A stretch of DNA of 15,406 nucleotides, taken from contig JAKJFO010000094.1 in the NCBI GenBank assembly GCA_022704885.1, forward strand, positions 1 to 15,406. Reading direction: 5' to 3'. A program made the translations under genes and the position numbers. This DNA is from Candidatus Rifleibacteriota bacterium (GTDB lineage: Bacteria > Riflebacteria > Ozemobacteria > Ozemobacterales > Ozemobacteraceae). The notes beneath the pieces were generated by a model. It was given only the letters and a program-made list of their open reading frames with translations. It had not been told where the DNA came from and searched no databases. Shown here in pieces: positions 7,907-14,814 of this stretch; the stretch's first letter is position 1; each line of letters starts with the position of its first letter.

Positions 7907-8839
7907 ATGAATGTAGTTTTCATGCTTCTCGGTGGCATAATTATCTTTCTGTTCATTCTGCTTCTGTTTCCTTCCGGCAGCAAAAGCGACATTCAGGGTC
8001 GTCTGGCATCTCTCGAAGAAGCGTCAGAATTCAAAGTTGCCGAAGTCCAGGAAGCGGAACTGAACAAACCCTTCGTTGATCGCGTCATCAGACCGATTCT
8101 TACCCGCATGGCCGGGAAACGCGACCCGAAAGAAGCCAAAAAAGTCCAGAAATCTTCGCTGAAAAAGGAACTTGCCCAGGCAGGATATCCCGGCGGTCTT
8201 ACAGTAAGCGAATTTGCAGTCATTCAAAATCTCTTCAGGGTAATTACACCGGGTGCAATGCTTGCTTTTGCGGTTGTATTCAAGCCGGATCTCATGCCCA
8301 TGGCACTTCTGTTTGGTGTCACGCTTGGCATTCTCATCCCGAGAATGTTTCTTCAGAGACGCATTGCCGACCGTCTGCACAAGATCCAGAGACAGCTGCC
8401 GGATGTTCTCGATCTTCTGACCGTTGCAGTCGAAGCGGGCCTCGGCTTTGACGCCGCCTGCGACAAGGTGGTCGAAAAAATGCGCGGCCCAATCCCTGAT
8501 GAATTCGGCCTCACACTCAGACACATGCGCATGGGCCAGTCCAGGCGCGACGCCTTCAAGGGCATGGCCGAAAGAGTCGATCACCCCGATTTGAATGCCT
8601 TCATCTCGGCGATTGTGCAGGCCGACCAGCTTGGTGTTTCAATTGGTCAGGTACTGCGCATTCAGTCAGAACAGATGCGCGACAAACGCCGACAGCGTGC
8701 CGAAGAAGAAGCTGCCAAAGCCCCGGTTAAAATGATGATTCCGCTGGTATTCTTCATTTTCCCGAACGTTGGCCTGGTAATTGGTGCTCCAGCAGTCTTT
8801 CAGATGATCGAAGGCACTGCCGGCCTCGGAGGCAATTGA
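7907..8839 (+). CDS. tadC: TadC inner-membrane platform protein (T2SSF domain)
   Basis: 310 residues, ATG 7907, with AAGGAGAG ending 3 nt upstream and overlapping the tadB stop. N-terminal membrane helix (about 3-23), a basic cytoplasmic part, a hydrophobic pair around 110-148, and the T2SSF domain from LPDVLDLLTVAVEAGLGFDA (164 on). The domain includes QADQLGVSIGQVLRIQSEQM and ends with the typical AAKAPVKMMIPLVFFIFP before the last helix. It is a paralogue and partner of TadB. Its final codons carry the GGAGGC ribosome site of the next gene, indicating tight coupling. Confidence 0.94.
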   Translation: MNVVFMLLGGIIIFLFILLLFPSGSKSDIQGRLASLEEASEFKVAEVQEAELNKPFVDRVIRPILTRMAGKRDPKEAKKVQKSSLKKELAQAGYPGGLTVSEFAVIQNLFRVITPGAMLAFAVVFKPDLMPMALLFGVTLGILIPRMFLQRRIADRLHKIQRQLPDVLDLLTVAVEAGLGFDAACDKVVEKMRGPIPDEFGLTLRHMRMGQSRRDAFKGMAERVDHPDLNAFISAIVQADQLGVSIGQVLRIQSEQMRDKRRQRAEEEAAKAPVKMMIPLVFFIFPNVGLVIGAPAVFQMIEGTAGLGGN

Positions 8840-8843
8840 CAAC

Positions 8844-9215
8844 ATGGCCGCAACCCTTTTAAAGGTTCTGAACAACCGCGATCAGTCGGTGGTGGGCGCC
8901 AGAGTCAGACAGGCTGACAGTTTCTGGGCAAGATTCCGCGGTCTGATGCTCGTGCCGGAACTGGCTGAAGGCGAAGGTCTGCTGATTTCTCCATGCAATT
9001 CAATACACATGATGTTCATGCGCTTTCCGATAGACGCGATTTTCCTGGATTCGGGCAACTGCGTCCGAGCCATTTATGAAAAGCTGCGTCCATGGGTGGG
9101 TCTTTCTGGCTGGCATAGAGATGTAAGCTCCGTTCTCGAGCTTAAATCAGGTTCAATACAAAAATCTGGCATCAGGGTCAATGATACTCTGAGAATGGAG
9201 CAAATCGAATGCTGA
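8844..9215 (+). CDS. DUF192 (COG1430) family protein
   Basis: A 123-residue protein matching the DUF192 family in length and pattern: an N-terminal basic/hydrophobic strand, FWARFRGLMLVPEL, then the signature NSIHMMFMRFPIDAIFLDSG and KLRPWVGLSGW. The biochemical function of the family is unknown. Many members have a signal peptide, but this one appears cytoplasmic, since its N-terminus lacks a hydrophobic leader. It starts 4 nt after tadC with GGAGGC at 8829-8834, so it is part of the Tad transcription unit. Its presence suggests an accessory role in the system (inference from context only). Confidence 0.85.
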   Translation: MAATLLKVLNNRDQSVVGARVRQADSFWARFRGLMLVPELAEGEGLLISPCNSIHMMFMRFPIDAIFLDSGNCVRAIYEKLRPWVGLSGWHRDVSSVLELKSGSIQKSGIRVNDTLRMEQIEC

Positions 9216-9241
9216 AAAAGTTTATCAACTCTACGAACAAC

Positions 9242-9247
9242 AAAGGA
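9242..9247 (+). promoter_or_regulatory. Ribosome binding site fixing the lipoprotein start
   Basis: AAAGGAG around 9242-9248, about 8 nt before ATG 9257. It supports this start over the in-frame ATG at 9209, which overlaps the end of the DUF192 gene and would bury the lipoprotein signal behind 16 extra polar residues. Confidence 0.75.
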
Positions 9248-9256
9248 GACGGGAAA

Positions 9257-10402
9257 ATGAATTCGAAGAATTCACTTCTCAGAATGTGGATTGCCGCCAC
9301 GATTTTGTGTCTTTTTGCAGCGGTCTTGATAACCGGTTGTGGCGGGGAAAACCCAACGGGCTCGACCACAACGTCACAACAATCAGATTCTTCAACCCCC
9401 GCAACTAACAGCAATTTGCCTTCTCAAGCCAGCGGAACTGCGACAATACAAGGAGCTATTATCGATAGCTCGACTGGAACCACTGTAAACAGTGCGGCGG
9501 CTGATTTTTCTATCTCCGCAACGCTCATCGGCACAGATAAAGTTTTCACAGCAAAAGCAACTGAGAACAAAGCATTTGCATTAAGAAACCTTTTCCAGGG
9601 TTTTTATCTGATAAAAATTACTGATGCCTCCGGCCTTTTCGGAAGTCGAACCGAGGTCATAGACTTAACCGGAACCAATTTACTCAAGTTTGATTTCTCG
9701 GTTGTGCCGATAACCTTACCTGCTAACCCCGTTTCAGCAAATTTTTTCGGAACAATCAGGGACGCCCTGAACAACACACCAATCATGGCCGCAGTCATTA
9801 CTGTTACCAACAGGGCGACCAATCAAAGTTACCAATCTTCTACTCTGGTAAATGGGCAATTTTCCTTGATCAATCTGCCAGAGGGAGAATTTCTATTAAC
9901 TATTCAGAAAAACGGCTTTGCCAGCTCAACCATTAAACTCAGCGTTGGGCAAGAAATCTGGTTTGGAATTCAAAAAATCACTGTTTCTAAACCATTTAAG
10001 GATGGAGATAATGTTTCCAGAGCTGGTTATGATCTTGGAAGCATCAGTTTAGCGCAGGAATGGCAAAATACCGGGGCTTTTCAGGGAATTCTCTATGATC
10101 CCTCTCTCGCTGTCAAAACCCCTTTAATCAACCAAACTCTTCTTCTGTGGTATGACAAAGATCCCAGAGACGAATTTCCCCCCGAAATAGCATTCAGATG
10201 GCTTGAAACAAATTCATTGGGCTATTTTTCCATGAAAAACCTCCCGCCAGGGTATTACTTAATCACAAAACTTGGGGATACAGCCACACCAATCCTCAAT
10301 CCAGACAACGAAATAATTGGCTACAGTTTCAATACCAGCGTCACCGCGTGGTATTTGGTCGAAGGTGGCAAGGTCACGATTGTTGCGGTTCAGGAAGAGT
10401 AA
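9257..10402 (+). CDS. Lipoprotein with carboxypeptidase-regulatory-like beta repeats
   Basis: 381 residues from ATG 9257. The N-terminus is a lipoprotein signal: Arg at 9, hydrophobic 11-26, lipobox ITGC with acceptor Cys28, followed by a Ser/Thr/Gln/Pro-rich spacer (about 30-65). The rest reads as about three beta-sandwich repeats of the carboxypeptidase regulatory (CarboxypepD_reg-like) type. The best is about 165-235, with GTIRDALNNTPIMAAVITV and GQFSLINLPEGEFLLTIQKNG. Another precedes it (GTATIQGAIIDSSTGT), and a third follows (AFQGILYDPSL, then GYFSMKNLPPGYYLI). Glycine after Cys28 gives no inner-membrane retention signal, so outer-membrane anchoring is plausible. It may serve as a pilotin, scaffold or surface protein for the Tad channel (inference). 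The sequence is noticeably more A/T-rich than the genes before it. Confidence 0.8.
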   Translation: MNSKNSLLRMWIAATILCLFAAVLITGCGGENPTGSTTTSQQSDSSTPATNSNLPSQASGTATIQGAIIDSSTGTTVNSAAADFSISATLIGTDKVFTAKATENKAFALRNLFQGFYLIKITDASGLFGSRTEVIDLTGTNLLKFDFSVVPITLPANPVSANFFGTIRDALNNTPIMAAVITVTNRATNQSYQSSTLVNGQFSLINLPEGEFLLTIQKNGFASSTIKLSVGQEIWFGIQKITVSKPFKDGDNVSRAGYDLGSISLAQEWQNTGAFQGILYDPSLAVKTPLINQTLLLWYDKDPRDEFPPEIAFRWLETNSLGYFSMKNLPPGYYLITKLGDTATPILNPDNEIIGYSFNTSVTAWYLVEGGKVTIVAVQEE

Positions 10403-10426
10403 CTGGCACTTTTAAGTTGGTAATCG

Positions 10427-10470
10427 TCAGGTGCGTTGCCGAAAATACAAATTTTCAGCAATGCACCTGA
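10427..10470 (+). terminator. Strong stem-loop ending the cpaB-lipoprotein operon
   Basis: Two 20-nt arms (10427-10446 and 10451-10470), beginning TCAGGTGC and ending GCACCTGA, pair with one G-U wobble and one mismatch around an ACAA loop. The structure starts 25 nt after the lipoprotein stop and is followed only by the short, weak TTTCTC run. It is best read as an intrinsic-type terminator or an mRNA 3'-end stabiliser. Confidence 0.65.
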
Positions 10471-10677
10471 TTTCTCAAGAGTCGATCGGTAAATTTTACC
10501 TAAACAAGAGGGCGTTTTTCCCCTGTAAAGCCGATAAAAGAGACCGCATTATTTTAATCTACCAAGGATTTGCAATCCGGTTGAAATCGTTTAAATTCTG
10601 TATATGCAAGCAAAAATTGCCGCACGCGACTGAGGCAAAATAACCTCGAGCAAACAAAAAAAGTAAGACGAAAATAA

Positions 10678-10706
10678 GTGAATTGCACCCAAACATGGGG
10701 TATAAT
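10678..10706 (+). promoter_or_regulatory. Candidate sigma70-type promoter for tadE-tadE-tadG
   Basis: A perfect -10 hexamer TATAAT (10701-10706) lies 17 bp after GTGAAT (10678-10683), a weak -35. It is 45 bp before the tadE start, a sensible distance for a leader carrying GGAGGAG. Confidence 0.5.
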
Positions 10707-10709
10707 TTC

Positions 10710-10726
10710 TGGAATGCTTTTTGCTT
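10710..10726 (+). promoter_or_regulatory. Candidate sigma54 (-24/-12) promoter
   Basis: TGGAATGCTTTTTGCTT matches the -24/-12 pattern, with GG (10711-10712) and GC (10723-10724) exactly 10 nt apart. It overlaps the initial transcribed region of the sigma70-type candidate. A start about 12 nt downstream of the GC would leave a very short leader containing the ribosome site. No activator gene is seen in the window. Confidence 0.3.
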
Positions 10727-10750
10727 ACTTGTATAGGTGGAGGAGTTATT

Positions 10751-11194
10751 ATGAAAAGAAAACAAACCAAAGGTCAGGCCATAGTTGAACTGGCGCTTTT
10801 TTTTCCATTTTTCCTTCTTATCATCCTTGGCGGGATCATAGATTTTGGTTTCGCCTTCTATAATTACATTTCTCTCCAGCAGGTTGCCAATGATTCAGCT
10901 CAATGGGCAGCCGAAAGGAATATAACCAGTTTTGGCGAAATATCTGCCAGCGTTTACAAGAACATTGCCAAACTTAAATGGCAGTCGACCTCGTTGACCA
11001 TTCACCCATTGGAGTTCCCGGAATTTAAATCGATGGGAGTAACAGAGACTGGTATCAAGCTTACACTTACTTATAACTCGCCAGTTTATACGCCATTCTA
11101 CCAGACCATGCTCAGTGCAACCCTTGGTGACCCAAACATACCCCTCAAGACATCTGTTACTTATAAGATACCGTCGATTATCAGAAAGAGATAA
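10751..11194 (+). CDS. tadE: TadE-like pseudopilin
   Basis: 147 residues from ATG 10751, chosen because GGAGGAG (10739-10745) lies 5 nt upstream and the predicted protein then begins MKRKQTKGQAIVEL. This is a type IVb-like leader: a short basic peptide, Gly, then Q-A-I-V-E with Glu at +5, followed by a long hydrophobic helix (about 13-40). TadV would cleave after Gly8. The remainder (about 41-147) is a small soluble domain expected in the periplasm or on the pilus. TadE and TadF are minor pseudopilins needed for assembly in characterised Tad systems. It is the first gene of a three-gene operon, 14 bp before a second TadE-like gene. Confidence 0.88.
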   Translation: MKRKQTKGQAIVELALFFPFFLLIILGGIIDFGFAFYNYISLQQVANDSAQWAAERNITSFGEISASVYKNIAKLKWQSTSLTIHPLEFPEFKSMGVTETGIKLTLTYNSPVYTPFYQTMLSATLGDPNIPLKTSVTYKIPSIIRKR

Positions 11195-11208
11195 TAAGAG
11201 GAAAAAAG

Positions 11209-11664
11209 ATGAAAAAGCAAAACAAGGGCCAGGCTCTGGTGGAATTCGCTCTGGTTCTCCCGATTTTCCTGATCGTCGTCTTCGGAATAATCGACTTTGG
11301 AAGAGTTCTTCACTCATGGGCTTCTCTCAATAATCAGTGCGTAAATGCAGCGAGAGCCGGTGCAAAAAGAAATTCCTTCCTCTTCGGCAACAGTCTTTAT
11401 CTCGATAACTCACACGCCGGTAAAGACAGCGTTATAAAGGCGTTCTGGTCGATGCAGTCCCCCTTTATGTCTAACAGGGCTGATTTTAACCCTGACAATA
11501 TCGATAACGAACCTATCTTATCAGGCGTAGGGACAAACAGCCCGACAGTATCCGTAAGTGCAATCTACAGGCTGAACCTTTCAACGCCGTTTCTTTCATC
11601 CATATTTGGAAGTGGAGATGGGACATATACTGTCAGAGCCTCAGCATCAGAAGATAAAGAGTGA
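11209..11664 (+). CDS. Second TadE/TadF-like pseudopilin
   Basis: 151 residues, ATG 11209, with AAGAGGA about 6 nt upstream. The N-terminus MKKQNKGQALVEFALVLP repeats the leader pattern of the neighbouring gene (Gly7, then Glu at +5) and continues into a helix with the TadE signature FGIIDFGRVLHSW, plus NQCVNAARAGAK. The C-terminal part is soluble and differs from its neighbour, so this is an old paralogue, possibly taking the TadF role. It should be a substrate of the TadV peptidase at 578-1114. Confidence 0.88.
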   Translation: MKKQNKGQALVEFALVLPIFLIVVFGIIDFGRVLHSWASLNNQCVNAARAGAKRNSFLFGNSLYLDNSHAGKDSVIKAFWSMQSPFMSNRADFNPDNIDNEPILSGVGTNSPTVSVSAIYRLNLSTPFLSSIFGSGDGTYTVRASASEDKE

Positions 11665-11680
11665 ATTGTAAGGAGGTCTT

Positions 11681-14600
11681 ATGAGTCATTTTACTGCCGG
11701 TTCAAGAAAAGGGGTCATAGCAGCTTTTACTGTTATTGCTGCTGGACTTTTCATAGGTCTCCTTGCAACCGTAACCGATGTGGGTTATATGTATTATAAT
11801 CACGTCAAGCTGCAAAGCGCCATAAATGCTGGCTGGAAGGCCGGCTTCGACAAACTTCTGGCCTTTAAGCGTGATGGTTCTGTTTCGCCGGAAGAACTTT
11901 CGGCGATTGAAGCCCACATTCGAGAGGTCGTTAAAGAAAACGGTTATTCTGATGAAGCCGTTGCCCCGGAAAATCTCATAATCGAAATTAATCCGGTTTC
12001 AAATCATCTTGTGGTTCGTTCAAATCAGGATGTTGGTACATTCTTCGCAAGATATTTTCAGATCGAGAAAATGGAAATTTCTTCGTCACGCGATCAGGAA
12101 GAAAGTCTTAAACTTGCTCCTCTCGCCATACCGCACGGTGTTGTCAAAGACGTATCGAACATCGCATACCGCGTTCACATGTTCGCAGCTGACGAAGGCT
12201 TTGCATCTGGCACAGAATATATTCTCAAGCTCGGTAAAGGAAAAGGCACCGCCAGCAGGCTTCTTGTACCCATGGGTGCGGGCGATCAACCCTCCGCCTC
12301 CGCTTACCGCCTGGCTTATGGTGCGGCCTACTGGTGTCTTCAGATCGACGAAAGCGACGCGGGGTTTGCACCGGTATTCTGGCTCCTGGGATACAGGGGC
12401 GGCGCCTTCATGCTTCAGGATTACCCGGAAGTCAGAGCAAAACTGGGCGAATATGGTGTAAGCTACGAAATTCTCAGCGACATAGACGCCATAAACGCCC
12501 TTCTGGCATCTTTGGGCAACAACGTTATGGAAATCAACAGCAGACCAAGAATAGCCGTTTATTCTTCGACCACCGAACCAGACCCGGTTGAAAAAATTCT
12601 TCGCAATTCAAAAATTCCCTATGGCCCGTATTCGCTCCCTGGTGGCTGGGCAAGAAATCAGGCCTTCAACGCAAGCAATTGTTCAAGCTTTTATGATGAC
12701 GCCATCCTGAATGGCGAGCTCGACAAATACCACTGGCTGCACCTGCACCATGAAGATTTTACAGGTTTCAGCGGCGGCTGCAAAAACTGGAAAAATGCAC
12801 CAGAAAACAACAGCTCCGACCCGGATTGCCAGGAGCGCTTCAGCCGCGGAACCTATGGCCAGACAGATACCCAGGCAAAACGTACTGCAGCGAAAGAATA
12901 CATGTGCGACTATTGTTATGCAAGATACAACGCTGTGAGCAATGCTTGGGGCAGTGGCAATGTTACAGTGACTCTGAGGTCTTCCAATCCGAGTCTTACA
13001 GCCCAATTTTCCAGCTCGGGGCTTTCCGTCACAGTTACTTCATCCTCTTCGTCGAGGTATGTGAAAGAAATCCTGCTGACGTTTGTCGATGGAGCCACTC
13101 AGCTGTTCACTTACACGTCAGGCACATCAAGAACCGTTTCTGGCAGTGGTGGAAACAGCAACAAGACAATTAGCCAGGTGAGAGTGCTGTTGAACAACAT
13201 AAGCACTTACTACTACGGAACCAGCACTGTTGTTGTTTATGACAATGCCAGTTGCCGCCACTACAGAAGGCGGTGTGCAGAATTTGCCACATACAGATGG
13301 TGGCAGGAATATGAAAACGTAAAACCGGCCGTTCCAGGCACTGCTTTCGATCAGTATCTCTATCGAAATATACCCCTGATTGCCGGAACCCCCAGCAACA
13401 CAAAATACATCTGTTATGGCGACGATACCAAGCCCCTGTGTCTTGGCTACAAAAGACTCGATGATATAGCGATCAGCAAGGGCTATACCAGCGGTAACAG
13501 TTCCCTCCCAAAACCACAGAAGATTGTCAACTCCTCGAATTTCCTCGATCTCGACGAGCCTGGCTGGTTTCTCAACGCCTCCAGGGTGCAACAGATGAAG
13601 TTCGATGTGGTTCAGACTATTAAAAATCACGTTTATGCAGGCGGATTCCTCTTCGCGCAGTGTTTCGCCCCGGAAACCTTGGAGCTGGCGCTTTTCCAGC
13701 GGTCGATTTATCTCGGCAAGTCAATCTCTGATGCATACAATGATACCCTCGCATTCAAAGACTTCACCTACAAAACAATTCCGCTCGGCGATATTCCCCT
13801 GCAGTTCTCAAGCATTAACACTAAGGAATATGCTGGCGGTCACACCCCTCAGCCCTTCACGCTTGCTTATCCATACGACCCGAGAACACAAAACCACGGC
13901 AACCCGGATACCTCGACCGGCCATACCGCGTCATTCCTGAAAAGCACCGTAAAACTCGGCATTCTCCAGCTTGGCGTCAGGTCTAACAATGCTAATTACA
14001 TCAAGTATGTTGGTGGAGAACACGGCGATGGCATATTTGCCTATCTCGGTGGGCACTATCATGACAATATTTTTGCCGAACGTCTGGTTCTGAACAACAT
14101 TCTTTTCGGTTCGACTTCAACCAAAGAAGTAACCGAAGGTGGTGGCGGCCTTTCTGGTCGAAGAAAACGCAGCTATGGTCCGGTAGACCCTGACAACACC
14201 TACGTCGATGGCGACAAGGAAAGTAACTATATCGACAGAATGCTCAACGGCTATAACTCACCCCTCGATCTTAACGACCGCCTGAATGTCGAGCCAGACG
14301 ACAATCTGGCCACTGCGACAAAAATCATTACCGATCTGCTGTTTGACGATGTGGCGACCTACTCTCGAAGAATTGTAGTCCCGATCACTGATGTGGGGCC
14401 TGAAATTGCAACAAACAATGCAACTAATGCCTCGGCGCTGACAATTTACGACATTCAGGGGCGTGATAATGCCAGTGGCAGCCTGCGCCCCGCCGACTTC
14501 AACTTCGGATCATCCGTCAGAATAGTGGGATTCGCAGAATTTGAATTGATTGACCGTGATGAATACACCAGAGACGGTATGAACGTTGAAGAAGGCGCCG

Positions 14601-14707
14601 GAGGCGATCTGGGCACTTACCAGACTGGCCAGATCCGCGGCAGGTTTATCAGATACATAGTCGACCCGCGTGAAGTTGCCGCCCTGCTCGACAACTACAC
14701 ACCTTAA
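11681..14707 (+). CDS. Giant TadG-like protein with inserted 'asparagine synthetase B'-like domain
   Basis: 1008 residues, ATG 11681 with a full AGGAGGT site. Residues 10-32 form the single helix of a TadG N-terminus (GVIAAFTVIAAGLFIGLL, then TDVGYMYYNHVKLQSAINAG). Residues about 146-420 and 640-830 resemble a secreted family often labelled 'asparagine synthetase B' in Bacteroidota. Landmarks are IPHGVVKDV (150), AYGAAYWCL, WLLGYRGG (234-241), WLHLHHEDFTG (352-362), GGFLFAQC (Cys661) and GGHYHDN...LNNILFG. A Cys-containing, Ser/Thr-rich stretch (about 365-600) appears inserted before Cys661. The C-terminus returns to TadG-type sequence: GYNSPLDLNDRLNVEPDDN (857-875), RRIVVPITDVGP (896-907), VRIVGFAEFEL (946 on) and GQIRGRFIRYIV (983 on). 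The usual TadG von Willebrand domain is absent. It is probably inner-membrane-anchored and periplasmic, or a pilus-tip component. The asparagine-synthetase label is not a functional claim; the GATase-like fold is an inference. Confidence 0.75.
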   Translation: MSHFTAGSRKGVIAAFTVIAAGLFIGLLATVTDVGYMYYNHVKLQSAINAGWKAGFDKLLAFKRDGSVSPEELSAIEAHIREVVKENGYSDEAVAPENLIIEINPVSNHLVVRSNQDVGTFFARYFQIEKMEISSSRDQEESLKLAPLAIPHGVVKDVSNIAYRVHMFAADEGFASGTEYILKLGKGKGTASRLLVPMGAGDQPSASAYRLAYGAAYWCLQIDESDAGFAPVFWLLGYRGGAFMLQDYPEVRAKLGEYGVSYEILSDIDAINALLASLGNNVMEINSRPRIAVYSSTTEPDPVEKILRNSKIPYGPYSLPGGWARNQAFNASNCSSFYDDAILNGELDKYHWLHLHHEDFTGFSGGCKNWKNAPENNSSDPDCQERFSRGTYGQTDTQAKRTAAKEYMCDYCYARYNAVSNAWGSGNVTVTLRSSNPSLTAQFSSSGLSVTVTSSSSSRYVKEILLTFVDGATQLFTYTSGTSRTVSGSGGNSNKTISQVRVLLNNISTYYYGTSTVVVYDNASCRHYRRRCAEFATYRWWQEYENVKPAVPGTAFDQYLYRNIPLIAGTPSNTKYICYGDDTKPLCLGYKRLDDIAISKGYTSGNSSLPKPQKIVNSSNFLDLDEPGWFLNASRVQQMKFDVVQTIKNHVYAGGFLFAQCFAPETLELALFQRSIYLGKSISDAYNDTLAFKDFTYKTIPLGDIPLQFSSINTKEYAGGHTPQPFTLAYPYDPRTQNHGNPDTSTGHTASFLKSTVKLGILQLGVRSNNANYIKYVGGEHGDGIFAYLGGHYHDNIFAERLVLNNILFGSTSTKEVTEGGGGLSGRRKRSYGPVDPDNTYVDGDKESNYIDRMLNGYNSPLDLNDRLNVEPDDNLATATKIITDLLFDDVATYSRRIVVPITDVGPEIATNNATNASALTIYDIQGRDNASGSLRPADFNFGSSVRIVGFAEFELIDRDEYTRDGMNVEEGAGGDLGTYQTGQIRGRFIRYIVDPREVAALLDNYTP

Positions 14708-14723
14708 TTTTGACAAGGACCTG

Positions 14724-14763
14724 GGAGTTGCTTCACCAACCAGTGGAACAACTCCTTTTTTTT
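14724..14763 (+). terminator. Intrinsic terminator after the TadG-like gene
   Basis: A 13-position stem (GGAGTTG...CAACTCC outer arms, one wobble and one mismatch) with loop CAACCA, followed at once by eight T residues. It begins 16 nt after the stop codon. This separates the tadE-tadE-tadG operon from the partial gene that follows. Confidence 0.9.
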
Positions 14764-14814
14764 ACTCTTTTCTGATTTCTTCTATCGAACAGACAAAAAA
14801 ACAGATAACTTCAC

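Larger units (their letters stand above)
10471..10750 (+). other. Regulatory region upstream of the tadE-tadE-tadG operon
   Basis: No convincing gene. It holds the symmetric 13-mer GGTAAATTTTACC (10488-10500), a short stem GGATT/AATCC (10566-10578), an A-rich stretch near 10655-10676, and overlapping promoter candidates directly before tadE. The symmetric element is a possible operator, but no regulator can be named. A 70-codon frame at 10431-10643 begins inside the terminator hairpin and has no ribosome site. Confidence 0.5.

Noticed and set aside
9209..9256. ATG 9209 as the lipoprotein start
   Set aside because: The ATG overlaps the DUF192 stop and could couple translation, but the lipoprotein signal and ribosome site place the start at 9257.
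10431..10643. 70-codon frame downstream of the lipoprotein
   Set aside because: It begins inside the terminator hairpin, has no ribosome site, and has no recognisable protein features.
11681..14707. Calling the TadG-like protein an active asparagine synthetase
   Set aside because: The match is to a secreted family carrying that label; no N-terminal Cys2 glutaminase or ATP-pyrophosphatase motif is visible, so the label is probably wrong.
14710..14738. Perfect TTGACA after the TadG-like gene as a promoter for the paralogue
   Set aside because: No -10-like sequence at 16-18 bp; that position is inside the terminator stem, so transcription would stop at once.
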